Origin: Rhizobium oryziradicis
GTDB lineage: Bacteria; Pseudomonadota; Alphaproteobacteria; Rhizobiales; Rhizobiaceae
Length of the DNA stretch: 64,000 bases
NCBI RefSeq assembly: GCF_001939045.1
Contig: NZ_MKIM01000033.1
Span: forward strand, 1 to 64,000
Reading direction: 5' to 3'
Of the stretch, positions 1 through 8,509 are shown piece by piece. A program made the translations under genes and the position numbers. How positions within the stretch are numbered: position 1 is the first letter of the stretch; the number at the start of each line of letters is the position of its first letter. Below the pieces are notes generated by a model. That model ran no database searches and was not told the DNA's origin. It saw only the letters and a list, made by a program, of their open reading frames with translations.

Positions 1-28
1 GCAGGTTCAAATCCTGCCCCCGCAACCA
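1..28 (+). tRNA. tRNA-fMet, 3' end only
   Basis: The window opens inside a tRNA gene. What is visible is the T-arm (GCAGG stem, TTCAAAT loop, CCTGC stem), the 3' acceptor strand CCCCGCA, the discriminator A and an encoded CCA ending at base 28. This 3' half matches bacterial initiator tRNA-Met, whose acceptor strand ends in the same CCCCGCAACCA. The anticodon lies outside the window, so the assignment rests on the T-arm and acceptor only. Confidence 0.85.
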
Positions 29-44
29 ATCTTGTCATTACAAC

Positions 45-76
45 AAAACCCCGTCAGAAAATCTGGCGGGGGTTTT
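45..76 (+). terminator. Rho-independent terminator after tRNA-fMet
   Basis: An AAAACCCCGTCAG arm and a CTGGCGGGGGTTTT arm surround an AAAAT loop, with one G-U pair, and the downstream arm ends in a run of T. It lies 17 bases after the CCA and should end the tRNA transcript. Confidence 0.8.
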
Positions 77-233
77 GCGTTAACGACAAAACTCCGCAGA
101 CTTTATGTGACGGCGGCCCCAGGTGCCAAGCTCATCAAGCCGCCAACCACTAGCCTGCCCGCGTTCAGCGCATCACAATAGACGCCAAATATACGTCCGT
201 TCTTGCGCACAATCGTGATTATTCGACACGGCC

Positions 234-435
234 TTGGAGTCCATAGAGCGAAACTGTGAGCCTTGGATTGTCGGCATTGAATATGACGGGTTTGCCGTTA
301 CTGGCCATAGCGTTCCTGAGCGCTTCGCTGCAGAAGGCTGCAATCGGTTTGTTGTCAAACCTCCGCGGGAGGGCCGATATAGAAGCCATCGAGGAAGAAA
401 TTCAGCGGGTTTGCCTGTCTTCGTACCAACGTTGA
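234..435 (+). pseudogene. Possible frameshifted remnant of a response-regulator receiver domain
   Basis: The frame from 234 reads TGHSVPERFAAEGCNRFVVKP, which resembles the beta4-alpha4-beta5 end of a receiver domain, including the conserved Lys-Pro pair near 357-362. Directly afterwards the reading switches by one base, and the frame starting at 361 gives an amphipathic ADIEAIEEEIQRV helix and a stop at 433-435, as expected for the last receiver helix. No upstream Asp-containing half is present and the frame is blocked by a stop at 216-218. It is read as a decayed 3' fragment. The similarity is short and judged by eye only, so confidence is low. Confidence 0.3.
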
Positions 436-480
436 TTTAAGGCAGAAGCTCGGTCGAGCCTGCATGCCGGGGCAATGCGG

Positions 481-509
481 AAGGTGAGGGATGCACTATC
501 CCTCACCTT
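481..509. terminator. Hairpin downstream of the DUF3100 gene
   Basis: Perfect 11-bp arms (AAGGTGAGGGA and TCCCTCACCTT) enclose a 7-base loop just past the DUF3100 stop codon. It has no clear T-tract on the minus strand, so it may act as a 3'-end stabiliser as much as a terminator. Confidence 0.5.
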
Positions 510-514
510 TGAAA

Positions 515-1867
515 TCAATGAAAAATTTCTGCAATGATGGTGCCGAAGATGAATGTTCCGGCGTTGGCGACCAGCGATACGACGATGATGCGCCAGCCAA
601 GCTGTTTCAGGATTGGCAGATCCTTTGCCAGTGATAGGCCAGCGAAAGCGAGCACTGGAGTGACTAACGGCAACAGCGCCATCTTCGTCGCGAGGGGGCT
701 CACATATGCCGCAAGAGGTGAAAAAGGGGCCGTGGCCAAGATGGCGAGCAGCGAAACCCAGCAGACAAGAGGAATCTTGAGGAACGCCAGCGTGTGGTGG
801 ATCAGGTAGCCGCAGATTGCAATGCCTCCCATGATGAGCATTGCTGGCAGTGCGACAGTCGGTGAGGTTCCGGTTGCGATCCAGTTGCCAATCAGCGCGG
901 TGCTGCCAGAAACGATCAACGTTAGGGCCATGAGCCATAGTGGCGTGTGTTCAGCTTTTGAAACAGACGAAAGGGCCTCGTTCATTTCGTTCGACGTGCC
1001 CCGGGTGTTGCCATACACGGAACGCTTTGGCGACAGGATCGGTTCAAGCTTGTTATAAAGCCAGTTGGCAATTGGTAGCGACAGGAACAGAGTAAAGTAG
1101 GTGCCAACAGTGGTGGTCAAGAGGTTGGCCGCAGCCGCAAAAGCAGCAATCTCCTTGGCGTCAGCTGGATGCTGCGCCGTTATGGCTGCGACGGCCGCAG
1201 ACATCATGCTGCCAGAGCCGACACCGGCACCCATGGCCAGAGACCATGGATGGAAAATGCCAAGACCCGCCATGGTTCCGGCCAGAAAGGCGATGAAGAG
1301 GGCACCGAGCACTGTTCCAATAACATATTCCGCAAGCACGCCTCGACCTTCTGCCGAGTTCATGCCGTAGCGTTCAGAAATAATGGCAACGGAGAATTCC
1401 CGGCCAATGGAGAATGTTGCGCCAACAGCTTCACGCTTGATACCGAGCATCAAAGCGAGCGGCAGGGCAAAGACCATTGTGCCAAGGAAGTGGCCAAGTT
1501 CCTGAAAGACAAGCGCCCAGCCCGCCGAGGCGATCTTCGGCAGCGATTCTCCAATGATGAAGCCAAGCTTTACAACGAAGAACGCGATTGCCACCTGAAT
1601 CAAGGCCGAGGCTGTGAACTGTGCCTGCACCGACGAGGCACGCTGCCCCGGCATGTTGCGATGGATGATGCTGATGACCGCTCCGATGAGGAGCGCCCAG
1701 ACAATTGGAAACAGCACGACGTTGGTGATCCCAAGCGGGATTGTTATGTTGCCGATGGTCTCAGCTACCAGAACAGCAAAAATCATCGCCACGCTGATAA
1801 GAATGAAGTGAGCGAACAGATTGCGCGGTGATGCCGCCGCGCCGGAGGTTGGCGTGTAACTCGACAT
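515..1867 (-). CDS. DUF3100 family membrane protein (putative transporter)
   Basis: A 450-residue polytopic inner-membrane protein made mostly of hydrophobic helices separated by short loops, with one longer polar loop near the middle (KLEPILSPKRSVYGN, NEMNEALSSVSKAEH). The sequence resembles the DUF3100 family, a group with transporter-like topology but no established substrate. The start chosen is the ATG at 1867 because GGGGA sits about 7 bases upstream; an ATG six bases earlier would abut that sequence, and further upstream extension to 2065 lacks any ribosome-binding site and reads as low-complexity shadow. It is the last gene of the minus-strand run, 256 bp after the aldehyde dehydrogenase, and has a palindromic site (1983-2001) in its own upstream region. 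It may import or export the acid handled by the neighbouring dehydrogenases. Confidence 0.75.
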   Translation of the reverse strand: MSSYTPTSGAAASPRNLFAHFILISVAMIFAVLVAETIGNITIPLGITNVVLFPIVWALLIGAVISIIHRNMPGQRASSVQAQFTASALIQVAIAFFVVKLGFIIGESLPKIASAGWALVFQELGHFLGTMVFALPLALMLGIKREAVGATFSIGREFSVAIISERYGMNSAEGRGVLAEYVIGTVLGALFIAFLAGTMAGLGIFHPWSLAMGAGVGSGSMMSAAVAAITAQHPADAKEIAAFAAAANLLTTTVGTYFTLFLSLPIANWLYNKLEPILSPKRSVYGNTRGTSNEMNEALSSVSKAEHTPLWLMALTLIVSGSTALIGNWIATGTSPTVALPAMLIMGGIAICGYLIHHTLAFLKIPLVCWVSLLAILATAPFSPLAAYVSPLATKMALLPLVTPVLAFAGLSLAKDLPILKQLGWRIIVVSLVANAGTFIFGTIIAEIFH

Positions 1868-1982
1868 GTGCATTCCCCTTTTTTTGTTTTGCCTTGGCCG
1901 TTGCACGGAGCCAGGACTGCTGGAACATACGCAGTGAACGTCACCGCTCGTGGTTTGTGTAGCAGGCCAGTTCGGGACATTG

Positions 1983-2001
1983 TGTTGCAATTGATGCAAC
2001 A
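1983..2001. promoter_or_regulatory. Candidate LysR-type operator upstream of DUF3100
   Basis: A perfect inverted repeat, TGTTGCA-N5-TGCAACA, contains a T-N11-A core typical of LysR sites. It lies about 115 bp upstream of the DUF3100 start. A LysR gene sits in the same gene run at 4689-5600. Function is inferred. Confidence 0.45.
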
Positions 2002-2034
2002 AGGGGTTGGAGGAGGGAGAGAACCATCGGTAGT

Positions 2035-2057
2035 CGGCCTTTAAGACAAAAAGGCCG
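2035..2057 (-). terminator. Hairpin after the aldehyde dehydrogenase
   Basis: CGGCCTTT and AAAGGCCG arms form an 8-bp stem with a 7-base loop, 66 bp past the aldehyde dehydrogenase stop on the minus strand. There is no T-run after the stem in that direction, so termination is uncertain. Confidence 0.35.
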
Positions 2058-2123
2058 CCGCCCACGATGCGCGGGCTGCGGCAAGTGCATGTCCGTTTCG
2101 TTTTGTAAGAGCCGGTTCAGCGG

Positions 2124-3665
2124 TCAGCCAGCGACATAGCCGAATGTCACCGCCGGCTGGGCGGCGGTTTCCACCCACACACTCTTGGCCTGTGTGTAGG
2201 CCATCAATGCATCCCGGCCGCTGGAACGACCGTAGCCACTGCGGCCGAAGCCGCCGAAGGGCGACATGACGCTGATCGTCTTATAGCCGTTGATCCAAAA
2301 TGTCCCGGCGCGCACCTGTGCCGCAATGCGATGAGCGCGACCGACATCCCCGGTCCAGACGGCCCCCGCCAGACCGTAAGGGTTATCATTTGCCAGGGCA
2401 ATTGCCTCCTCCTCTGTGTCGAAGGGGGTGACGCCAACCACAGGTCCGAAAACTTCTTCTCGGGCAATGCTCATCTCAGGCCTGACGTCGTCCAGGATGG
2501 TCGGCGCGAAATAGTAGCCGCCCGTGTGATCAAGGCTTTCCGGCCGTGCTCCACCCGCGACCAATTGCGCGCCTTCGCCGATGCCCTGCTGCACCATGTC
2601 GCCAATCTTCGTCCATTGGCGCAGATTGTTGATCGGACCCATGTGGGTCGTATCGAGAGAGGGATCACCGACGGGAATGCGGCTCGCGGCTTCGACATAC
2701 TGTTCAACGAACTGGCGATGGATGGAGCGGTGGACCAAAAGGCGCGACCCGGCAACACAGCTTTGCCCAGCACCACCAAAGATGGCTGCCTGCGCTCCGG
2801 CAATGGCTCGCGAAACATCAGCATCGCTAAAAACAATGTTGGCGGATTTTCCGCCAAGTTCCAGAATGCAGGGTACGACGTTTCGGGCGGCACTGGCAGC
2901 AATCATCGAACCGGCAGCGGCAGAGCCGACAAAAACCACCAGAGCGGTCTTGGAATGCGAGACTGCGGCCTGGCCAGCGGTTGGTCCGGCACCCGCCAGC
3001 ACATTGACAAGCCCTTTTGGCGCACCGCCTTTTTCGCAAAGGAGGCCCAAAATAAGGGTGCTAAGCGGTGTCAGTTCTGATGGCTTGATGACCACGCCGT
3101 TGCCAGCGCAAATTGCAGGCGCGATCTGCCAGCCGCCGGTAAACAAAGGCGCGTTCCATGGGGTGATCTGGACCACGACGCCGACCGGCTCATGTCGCGT
3201 GTAATTGAGGTGGCTCGTTGGGACCGGTATGACCTCGCCATGCAGCTTATCGCACCAGCCAGCATAATATTCGAACATTTCCGCGACCTTGATCACCTCG
3301 CCACGAATGTCACGGATCGGTCGCCCAGCCGAGCGGCTTTCGATTTCGGCAATAACTGCGGCATGTTCGCGGATCTTGCGACCGATTTCGTTCATCACCC
3401 GTCCGCGAGCAGAGGCCGTGAGCGTCATCCACTCCCTTTGTCCGCGTTCGGCAGCCAGCATTGCCGCATCCACAACGCTTTGATCGGCATCGGCAAACGT
3501 CGCAAATTCCTTGCCGGTGGAAGGGTCGGTCAAGCTCAGGGTTTCACCCTTGCCTGTCATCAATTCCCCACCAACCAGGCTACCGATGACGTCGCTGCCG
3601 AAGAGATCTTTCAGAAGTTCGCGGATTCGCGCACCGGGTTCCACGCTCGTTTTCAAAGTGTCCAT
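2124..3665 (-). CDS. NAD(P)-dependent aldehyde dehydrogenase
   Basis: A full-length ALDH-superfamily enzyme of 513 residues that oxidises an aldehyde to the carboxylic acid with NAD(P). The Rossmann and catalytic elements are complete: Trp170-Asn171, Lys194 in VIKPSE, the FVGSAAAG turn near 245, general-base Glu269 in LELGGKS and nucleophile Cys303 in GQSCVAG. The gene follows the 3-hydroxyisobutyrate-dehydrogenase-like gene after 15 bp, so the pair probably acts in sequence: alcohol or hydroxyacid to aldehyde, then aldehyde to acid. The substrate cannot be read from the sequence. A ketoglutarate-semialdehyde dehydrogenase role for the uronate pathway at 10-19 kb is possible but unsupported by position. 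Confidence 0.9.
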   Translation of the reverse strand: MDTLKTSVEPGARIRELLKDLFGSDVIGSLVGGELMTGKGETLSLTDPSTGKEFATFADADQSVVDAAMLAAERGQREWMTLTASARGRVMNEIGRKIREHAAVIAEIESRSAGRPIRDIRGEVIKVAEMFEYYAGWCDKLHGEVIPVPTSHLNYTRHEPVGVVVQITPWNAPLFTGGWQIAPAICAGNGVVIKPSELTPLSTLILGLLCEKGGAPKGLVNVLAGAGPTAGQAAVSHSKTALVVFVGSAAAGSMIAASAARNVVPCILELGGKSANIVFSDADVSRAIAGAQAAIFGGAGQSCVAGSRLLVHRSIHRQFVEQYVEAASRIPVGDPSLDTTHMGPINNLRQWTKIGDMVQQGIGEGAQLVAGGARPESLDHTGGYYFAPTILDDVRPEMSIAREEVFGPVVGVTPFDTEEEAIALANDNPYGLAGAVWTGDVGRAHRIAAQVRAGTFWINGYKTISVMSPFGGFGRSGYGRSSGRDALMAYTQAKSVWVETAAQPAVTFGYVAG

Positions 3666-3680
3666 TTATCTGTTCCGCCT

Positions 3681-4562
3681 TTAGTTTTTCTGCTTGAACG
3701 CGCCCATGCGCGTGAAATCGTCACTGTCTGCCAGATCGGCAGAGCCGGCCCACAAGCTCGCGACCTGCTCTGACAGCGGAAGCTGTGCTCCGGTGCTGTC
3801 GGCCAGCTTCTTGGCCAGCCGCACATCCTTGCGCATCAACCCCATGGAAAAACCGCTATCGAAGCGATCGGACATAACCCAGGTGGGGAAATGGACGTCG
3901 CTGATCATCGATTTGCCGGAGGCGGCGTTGACCACGCGAAGTGCTGCTTCCGGATCAATGCCAGCCGCAAGGGCGAGTTTCAGCCCTTCACTGGTTGTGA
4001 TCATGTGGGCTGCCGCAAGCAGATTGTTGACGAGCTTTGCCACATTGCCCGCACCACTTGGCCCCACATGCAGCGCCTTTGCGGCCATGGCCTCAATGAC
4101 GGGACGGGCAAGGGCGAGGTCTTCTTCAGAACCGCCAATCATCATTGTCAGCTTTCCTGATGCTGCACCCGCTGGACCACCACTGACGGGCGCATCCAAA
4201 AACCCATGGCCAAGGGACGCCAGCCTGTTTGCGAGATCACGGCTGACATCGGGTTCCGAGGTGGAGGTGTCGATGATGATCACGCGCTGGCCAGACTTTG
4301 CCTGAAACAAATCCAGATGACTTTCAACGACCCCTGATACATCCTGTGCCGTGGGCAGTGAGAAGACAAGAAAATCGCTCACGGTGATCACCTCGCCGAT
4401 CGTCAACAGAGGTTCGACACCAGCGTCTTCGGCGAGCTTGCGGCGATCCGCAGACAGGTCGAATCCGACCGTTCGAAATTTTTTAGTGACAAGTGTCTGG
4501 GCCATCCCAAGTCCCATGCTGCCAAGCCCGATGACCCCCACGGTCGTTGTTGCGTCCGGCAT
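3681..4562 (-). CDS. 3-hydroxyisobutyrate dehydrogenase / L-threonate dehydrogenase-like NAD(P) oxidoreductase
   Basis: A 293-residue beta-hydroxyacid dehydrogenase. The N-terminal dinucleotide fold starts with VGVIGLGSMG (residues 8-17), the substrate-binding segment is DAPVSGGPAGA, and the catalytic lysine lies in GAGNVAKLVNN. The SMGLGMAQTL stretch after the glycine loop recalls LtnD-type L-threonate dehydrogenases, but the family is broad and the substrate is not settled. The start at 4562 is preferred over the ATG at 4598 because AAGGA sits about 10 bases ahead and translation begins shortly before the fold. It is the first enzyme of a two-gene unit with the aldehyde dehydrogenase, 126 bp downstream of the LysR gene, with a palindrome at 4665-4674 in the gap. 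Confidence 0.85.
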   Translation of the reverse strand: MPDATTTVGVIGLGSMGLGMAQTLVTKKFRTVGFDLSADRRKLAEDAGVEPLLTIGEVITVSDFLVFSLPTAQDVSGVVESHLDLFQAKSGQRVIIIDTSTSEPDVSRDLANRLASLGHGFLDAPVSGGPAGAASGKLTMMIGGSEEDLALARPVIEAMAAKALHVGPSGAGNVAKLVNNLLAAAHMITTSEGLKLALAAGIDPEAALRVVNAASGKSMISDVHFPTWVMSDRFDSGFSMGLMRKDVRLAKKLADSTGAQLPLSEQVASLWAGSADLADSDDFTRMGAFKQKN

Positions 4563-4664
4563 CTCGTTCCATCCTTCTATTGGGCGCGATTTGGTCACGC
4601 GCCTTGACCTTGTCAGGCTGACATCAGAGGCCGTTTCACGCTAGCGGTGGCATCAACAACAATG

Positions 4665-4674
4665 CGTTGCAACG
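4665..4674. promoter_or_regulatory. Candidate operator upstream of the hydroxyacid dehydrogenase
   Basis: A 10-bp perfect palindrome, CGTTGCAACG, lies in the 126-bp gap before the 3-hydroxyisobutyrate-dehydrogenase-like gene. It shares the GTTGCA half-site with the inverted repeat at 1983-2001, consistent with binding of the same LysR protein to both. Confidence 0.35.
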
Positions 4675-4688
4675 AGGGCAACACCCCG

Positions 4689-5600
4689 TCAATTGCTCTT
4701 GAAGGCCGACATTGCCGTTGCGAGATGGCTTGCAAGCCGTGTAACTGAATTGGGAAGACGACGGCGTGCCTTGACCATCAGATGAGCGCATGCCTCGTTC
4801 AGCAGCGGATCGGAAAGCTCAATTGCTTCGACGGTTCCGCGCGCAAGCTCTGTCGCAACCGCAAAGCGCGGCAGATACGTTACGCCAAGACCCGCGACCA
4901 CAAAACGCCGCAGCGCGTCTACAGAGGTTGTGACCACCAGCGGTGCCATGGCGTGTCCGTTATTCGCGGCCACGCGACCAACAAGATCGGTCACGCCATG
5001 CCCTTTCCCCAGCAGGGCGCAGGGTAGAGACATGCACTGGATAAGCGGAAGCGTCTGCTGCCCCACCAGCGGGCTTGATGGATGAAGGATGGCGCATAAA
5101 GGCTGCCGTGAAATTGCAAGTGATCTCACCTTCGGCTCTATAACCGGATTGTAGGCGATGCCGATGTCGGCGTCCCCGTCAATCACGGCCTGCATGACCC
5201 CATCCGTCCCACCAAGGTGCAAATCGTAGCTGACCGAGGGATAGACATCGGCAAAGGCTTTCAGCCCATGCTCGATCAGGTCTGCCAGAAAGCCCTCACC
5301 ACAGCAAATGCGTACACGACTTTGCTGAACACCCTTTAACTGTTCCAGTTGTTCCTCGAGAAGTCCTCCGTCCTCCAGAACCCGTTTGCCATGCTCGAGT
5401 ACGAGGACACCGGCGTCCGTCAAACTCACCCCACGGCTGCTGCGATGAAAGAGCGGCAGGCCGACATTTTTCTCGATATCCGCCACCTGTCGGCTGACGA
5501 TGGAGGGGGCAATCGACAGATGGTCCGCAGCACTGCGGATCGACGTGTAGCGAACCACGGCCATGAAAATCCGAAGGGCCTTGGCGTCAAGTATCTCCAT
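4689..5600 (-). CDS. LysR family transcriptional regulator
   Basis: A 303-residue LysR-type regulator. The N-terminal winged helix-turn-helix spans roughly residues 5-65 (ALRIFMAVVRYTSIRSAADH, then SIVSRQVADIE). The remainder is a two-lobed ligand-binding domain including GLGVTYLPRFA near the C terminus. GGAAGA lies about 6 bases before the ATG. It sits between the VOC gene (63 bp upstream) and the hydroxyacid dehydrogenase (126 bp downstream) in the same orientation. It is therefore the probable regulator of the dehydrogenase pair and DUF3100, which carry related palindromes upstream. Effector unknown. Confidence 0.9.
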   Translation of the reverse strand: MEILDAKALRIFMAVVRYTSIRSAADHLSIAPSIVSRQVADIEKNVGLPLFHRSSRGVSLTDAGVLVLEHGKRVLEDGGLLEEQLEQLKGVQQSRVRICCGEGFLADLIEHGLKAFADVYPSVSYDLHLGGTDGVMQAVIDGDADIGIAYNPVIEPKVRSLAISRQPLCAILHPSSPLVGQQTLPLIQCMSLPCALLGKGHGVTDLVGRVAANNGHAMAPLVVTTSVDALRRFVVAGLGVTYLPRFAVATELARGTVEAIELSDPLLNEACAHLMVKARRRLPNSVTRLASHLATAMSAFKSN

Positions 5601-5663
5601 GTTTTATCTTCCATTGGTATCCGCCACTGCAGGCAAATATTCGCAGTGGCAATCCGGCCATCC

Positions 5664-6563
5664 TTACACTGGCTTGCCGGTTCCTGAAAAGGCGACGAAA
5701 ACATTGCCATAGATCGCAGCATCAGTCAGCCGTATGCTGTCTTGATTGATAACCGCCGGAACCGCGCTTTCCTCCAGAATGGCTGCAACGCGATCGATAT
5801 CAGGCACCTTGATGTGAACCGCTACGCAGCAGGGGCCGTCGCTCTGGTTCAGGTCCACTGGCAGAGCACCGTAACGGCGCTCAATGCCTGCTCGGTTCGT
5901 CACCACATAGGCACCGCGCCCGCTCCGGGCACCGAAGCCATCCTCAAGTGCAAACAGGCTTGCCTCGCCGTAAAGCCCTGCCAGACGCTGACGTACGGCA
6001 GGCTGGTGCTCTTCGTCTGCCATGATGGTCAATTGCGAATAGCAAATTGCGCCATTGCGGTGCGTGCTCCATTGCGGCACATAGATCAGATCGGGCCGAT
6101 GCTGCTGGCAGATGAAGTTGGAAAGGCGCGGCATCGCGTCGGACGCCAGGATCTTCAGCGTCGTTGCCGTACGGTCGGGCGTTCCATCAACACGTTTGAC
6201 GTCGCGTCCGAATTCGATGGTACCTTGGCAATCGATCCCACGCCGCGCAACCTGTTCAGCATCGGCTTCCGCCGCATCGCTGTTGAGCGCTGTCAGGGCA
6301 ATGCCTTCGCGCTTGCGAAGATGGTCATGAACGAAACGACCAAAACGAAAATTGCCAGCTGCATAGCTGTCCAGCAGGGTCTCGTCGTAGATGCTGACAA
6401 GCTCGATCAGCGAGCGATCCATGATCGCAATGCATGTGCTGGTTCCCCACGGATGGCGGCTTTGCGGCGCAAAGGTGAAGCCCAGCGCGCGATAGCGCAT
6501 GACAGCTTCGTCAAGATCGCGCACGGCAATCAAGGGGTGATCGATGCCAAGAAATCCGGTCAT
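5664..6563 (-). CDS. VOC family protein (glyoxalase-like domain)
   Basis: A 299-residue protein of the vicinal oxygen chelate superfamily. It begins with GIDHPLIAVRDLDEAVMRYRAL, the typical first beta-alpha-beta unit with a metal-ligand-type His at residue 8, followed by LIELVSIYDE. A second half repeats the fold, with CCVAVHIKVPDIDRVAAILEE near the C terminus. This resembles the glyoxalase-like (Glyoxalase_3) type. Members are metal-dependent isomerases, dioxygenases or binding proteins, and no specific reaction can be given. It starts 18 bp after the serine acetyltransferase stop, so the two are co-transcribed. Confidence 0.75.
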   Translation of the reverse strand: MTGFLGIDHPLIAVRDLDEAVMRYRALGFTFAPQSRHPWGTSTCIAIMDRSLIELVSIYDETLLDSYAAGNFRFGRFVHDHLRKREGIALTALNSDAAEADAEQVARRGIDCQGTIEFGRDVKRVDGTPDRTATTLKILASDAMPRLSNFICQQHRPDLIYVPQWSTHRNGAICYSQLTIMADEEHQPAVRQRLAGLYGEASLFALEDGFGARSGRGAYVVTNRAGIERRYGALPVDLNQSDGPCCVAVHIKVPDIDRVAAILEESAVPAVINQDSIRLTDAAIYGNVFVAFSGTGKPV

Positions 6564-6581
6564 GCTGAAATTCCTCTTCCA

Positions 6582-7361
6582 TTAAATGCCTGTGAAAGAC
6601 GCTTCCGTGCGCGGCTTGCTCGTTGCCGGGACACCGGCCACGGTTGTCTCTGGTTCAACATCGCGCAACACAATTGAACCAGCCGCAATCACACTGCCCG
6701 CTCCGATATCTATGCCGCCGAGAAGAATGGCATCCGCGCCGATCGTCACATTCGCGCCCAGCCGTGGATGGCGCCGCGTGCCGTTGTCTTTCAGCGTGCT
6801 GCCGAGGGTTACCCCGTGCCAGATGCTGACGTTATCGCCGATGATCGCGGTTTCACCAACCACGAAGCCAAGACCGTGATCAAGCCAGATCCCTTGGCCG
6901 AACACTGCGGCCGGATGGATATCCGTCGAAAAGGCCCGTCCGAACAACGTCTTCAGGGCCAGCGCAAGATCCGTCTTTGCGCTCATCCAATAATAATGCG
7001 CCACTCGATGGCCAAGAAGCGCATGGATGCCCCGCGAATAGAGCAGGGTGGCCGAAAGTCCACCAGGCTCGAAATTCTTGCGCGCGGTCGTCTCAATATC
7101 GGTGATGGCAGCACGAAAGCCGTCAGTGTCAGAGTTGAAAGCAACAGTAGCAAGGTTCCGAACATTTGATGAATCGCTCTGGCCTCCCGTTGCGCTGGCC
7201 AGAACATCGGCGAGCAAATCAGCGGGATTGTTCGCGGCCTCCGGTGAAAGACCAAGCAAAGCGGGAATCTCCGGCTGACGCCGGTACAGGTTCTGAACCT
7301 CTGCCACAAGGCGTTGGGCAAAAAGTTCAATGTCACTCTCCTGACCGTTCATGGCGGACAT
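6582..7361 (-). CDS. cysE: Serine O-acetyltransferase (CysE/EpsC-type)
   Basis: A 259-residue acetyltransferase that makes O-acetylserine from serine and acetyl-CoA, the precursor of cysteine. An alpha-helical N-terminal domain is followed by left-handed beta-helix hexapeptide repeats. The active-site segment DHGLGFVVGETA, the WHGVTLG turn, the GTRRHP loop and the C-terminal VAGVPA segment are all present. The ATG at 7361, with GAGA upstream, is preferred to the ATG at 7400. Being the first gene of a minus-strand run that also contains a VOC protein, and divergent from a LysR-amidohydrolase pair, it is probably a specialised paralogue and not the housekeeping enzyme. The true acceptor may be serine or a related hydroxy amino acid. 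Confidence 0.85.
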   Translation of the reverse strand: MSAMNGQESDIELFAQRLVAEVQNLYRRQPEIPALLGLSPEAANNPADLLADVLASATGGQSDSSNVRNLATVAFNSDTDGFRAAITDIETTARKNFEPGGLSATLLYSRGIHALLGHRVAHYYWMSAKTDLALALKTLFGRAFSTDIHPAAVFGQGIWLDHGLGFVVGETAIIGDNVSIWHGVTLGSTLKDNGTRRHPRLGANVTIGADAILLGGIDIGAGSVIAAGSIVLRDVEPETTVAGVPATSKPRTEASFTGI

Positions 7362-7465
7362 TCTTTCTCTCGGTAAAACTCTGATGGTCGAAGTGTTCAC
7401 AATATCACTCGCCAGGTCTAGTTAATAATTCTAAGGTTACTCATTAGCAAAACAGGATGGTTTCA
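7362..7465. promoter_or_regulatory. Divergent promoter region of cysE-like and LysR genes
   Basis: About 100 AT-rich bases separate the divergent starts (GTTAATAATTCT near 7421-7432, TTACTCATTAG near 7437-7447). This is the usual place for a LysR protein to control itself and its neighbour. No symmetrical site is clear enough to name. Confidence 0.4.
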
Positions 7466-8392
7466 GTGGATTTGCAGAGACTTCGAACCTTGCGTGAGCT
7501 TCACCGTCGAAAGACAATGGCAGCCGTGGCCGATGCCTTGCTAATCTCTGCTTCTGCCGTGTCGCAGCAGATTGCGCTTTTGGAAGAGGACGTGGACACG
7601 AAGTTGATTGAGCGTCGCGGTCGAGGCGTCACCTTCACGCCTGCCGGGCTCAAGCTGGTTGCGCATGCGGCAAACATCTTGGGGCTGGTTGAAGTGGCCA
7701 GAACCGACCTTGCCGAATTGAAGCAGACCATAGCGGGCGAGATCCGGATTGCCGCCTTTCCGTCTGCTGCTGCAACGATCGTGCCTGCCGCCCTTCAGAT
7801 GATACAAGAGCGTTATCCGCAGCTCGATGTTATCCTGACCGCGATGGAACCTTCAGAGGGACTGGCGGCACTTCGTGCCTGGCAGACCGATCTCGCTCTC
7901 ATCGACGACCTTACTGCAACCACCGGCGCAACAGACGAGCGCGTGGACCGGATATCCCTGCATGAGGATGAGCTTTTTGCCATTCTCCCTGCATCGCACG
8001 CGCTTTCCACTGCCAAGACCGTGACCTTGCAGGATCTGCATAAAGAGAAATGGGCACTGGATGTGGCCTCGCATGTCTACAGCGATGTGCTCCGCGACCG
8101 CTGCAGGCAGGCGGGCTTCGAGCCGCAGGTCAAAGGCTTTTGCAATGATTTCGAGGTGGTGTTGGCCTTGATCAGGGCGGGCTGCTGCATATCGGTGATG
8201 CCCGGTCTGCGCCTACGGCACATGGAGCGCGACATTTGCGTCAAGCGCTTGAGCCCGCCGATAAGCCGAAGCATCATGATGGCCGTACGGGCAAATGAAA
8301 GGCGCAACCCCGCCGTGGCTGTCGTTGTTGATGCATTGCAGCAGGCTGCGGGCGGCCTCACAAAAGCTGAACCCATCCAGCAATCCTCTTGA
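7466..8392 (+). CDS. LysR family transcriptional regulator
   Basis: A 308-residue LysR protein. Its N terminus, DLQRLRTLRELHRRKTMAAV, and the helix SASAVSQQIALLE form the winged helix-turn-helix. A periplasmic-binding-protein-like effector domain follows, with CISVMPGLRLR near its end. The GTG at 7466 is favoured because AGGA lies 9 bases before it; the ATG at 7457 overlaps that AGGA and would have no spacing. It is divergent from the serine acetyltransferase and 117 bp upstream of the M20 amidohydrolase in the same direction, so it probably controls both. Confidence 0.88.
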   Translation: MDLQRLRTLRELHRRKTMAAVADALLISASAVSQQIALLEEDVDTKLIERRGRGVTFTPAGLKLVAHAANILGLVEVARTDLAELKQTIAGEIRIAAFPSAAATIVPAALQMIQERYPQLDVILTAMEPSEGLAALRAWQTDLALIDDLTATTGATDERVDRISLHEDELFAILPASHALSTAKTVTLQDLHKEKWALDVASHVYSDVLRDRCRQAGFEPQVKGFCNDFEVVLALIRAGCCISVMPGLRLRHMERDICVKRLSPPISRSIMMAVRANERRNPAVAVVVDALQQAAGGLTKAEPIQQSS

Positions 8393-8509
8393 AATCTGGA
8401 GGCGTTGCGTAAGAAACAACATTGCGTTGCGCCGGTTTACGCTTCAAACGCACGGCACAAATTGCCAAGATGGCAGATGTCACCTTCGCTCAAAGCTCAG
8501 GAATTCGAA

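Larger units (their letters stand above)
77..514. other. Gene-poor stretch next to the tRNA
   Basis: No intact gene can be supported between the tRNA terminator and the DUF3100 gene. The only coding-like signal is a possible broken response-regulator tail (listed separately), and a hairpin closes the stretch at 481-509. No integrase, direct repeat of the tRNA end or IS end was seen. Confidence 0.5.

Noticed and set aside
1868..2065. N-terminal extension of the DUF3100 protein to 2065
   Set aside because: The extension covers a palindromic regulatory site and a ribosome-binding sequence, has no start signal of its own and does not look like protein sequence of the family.
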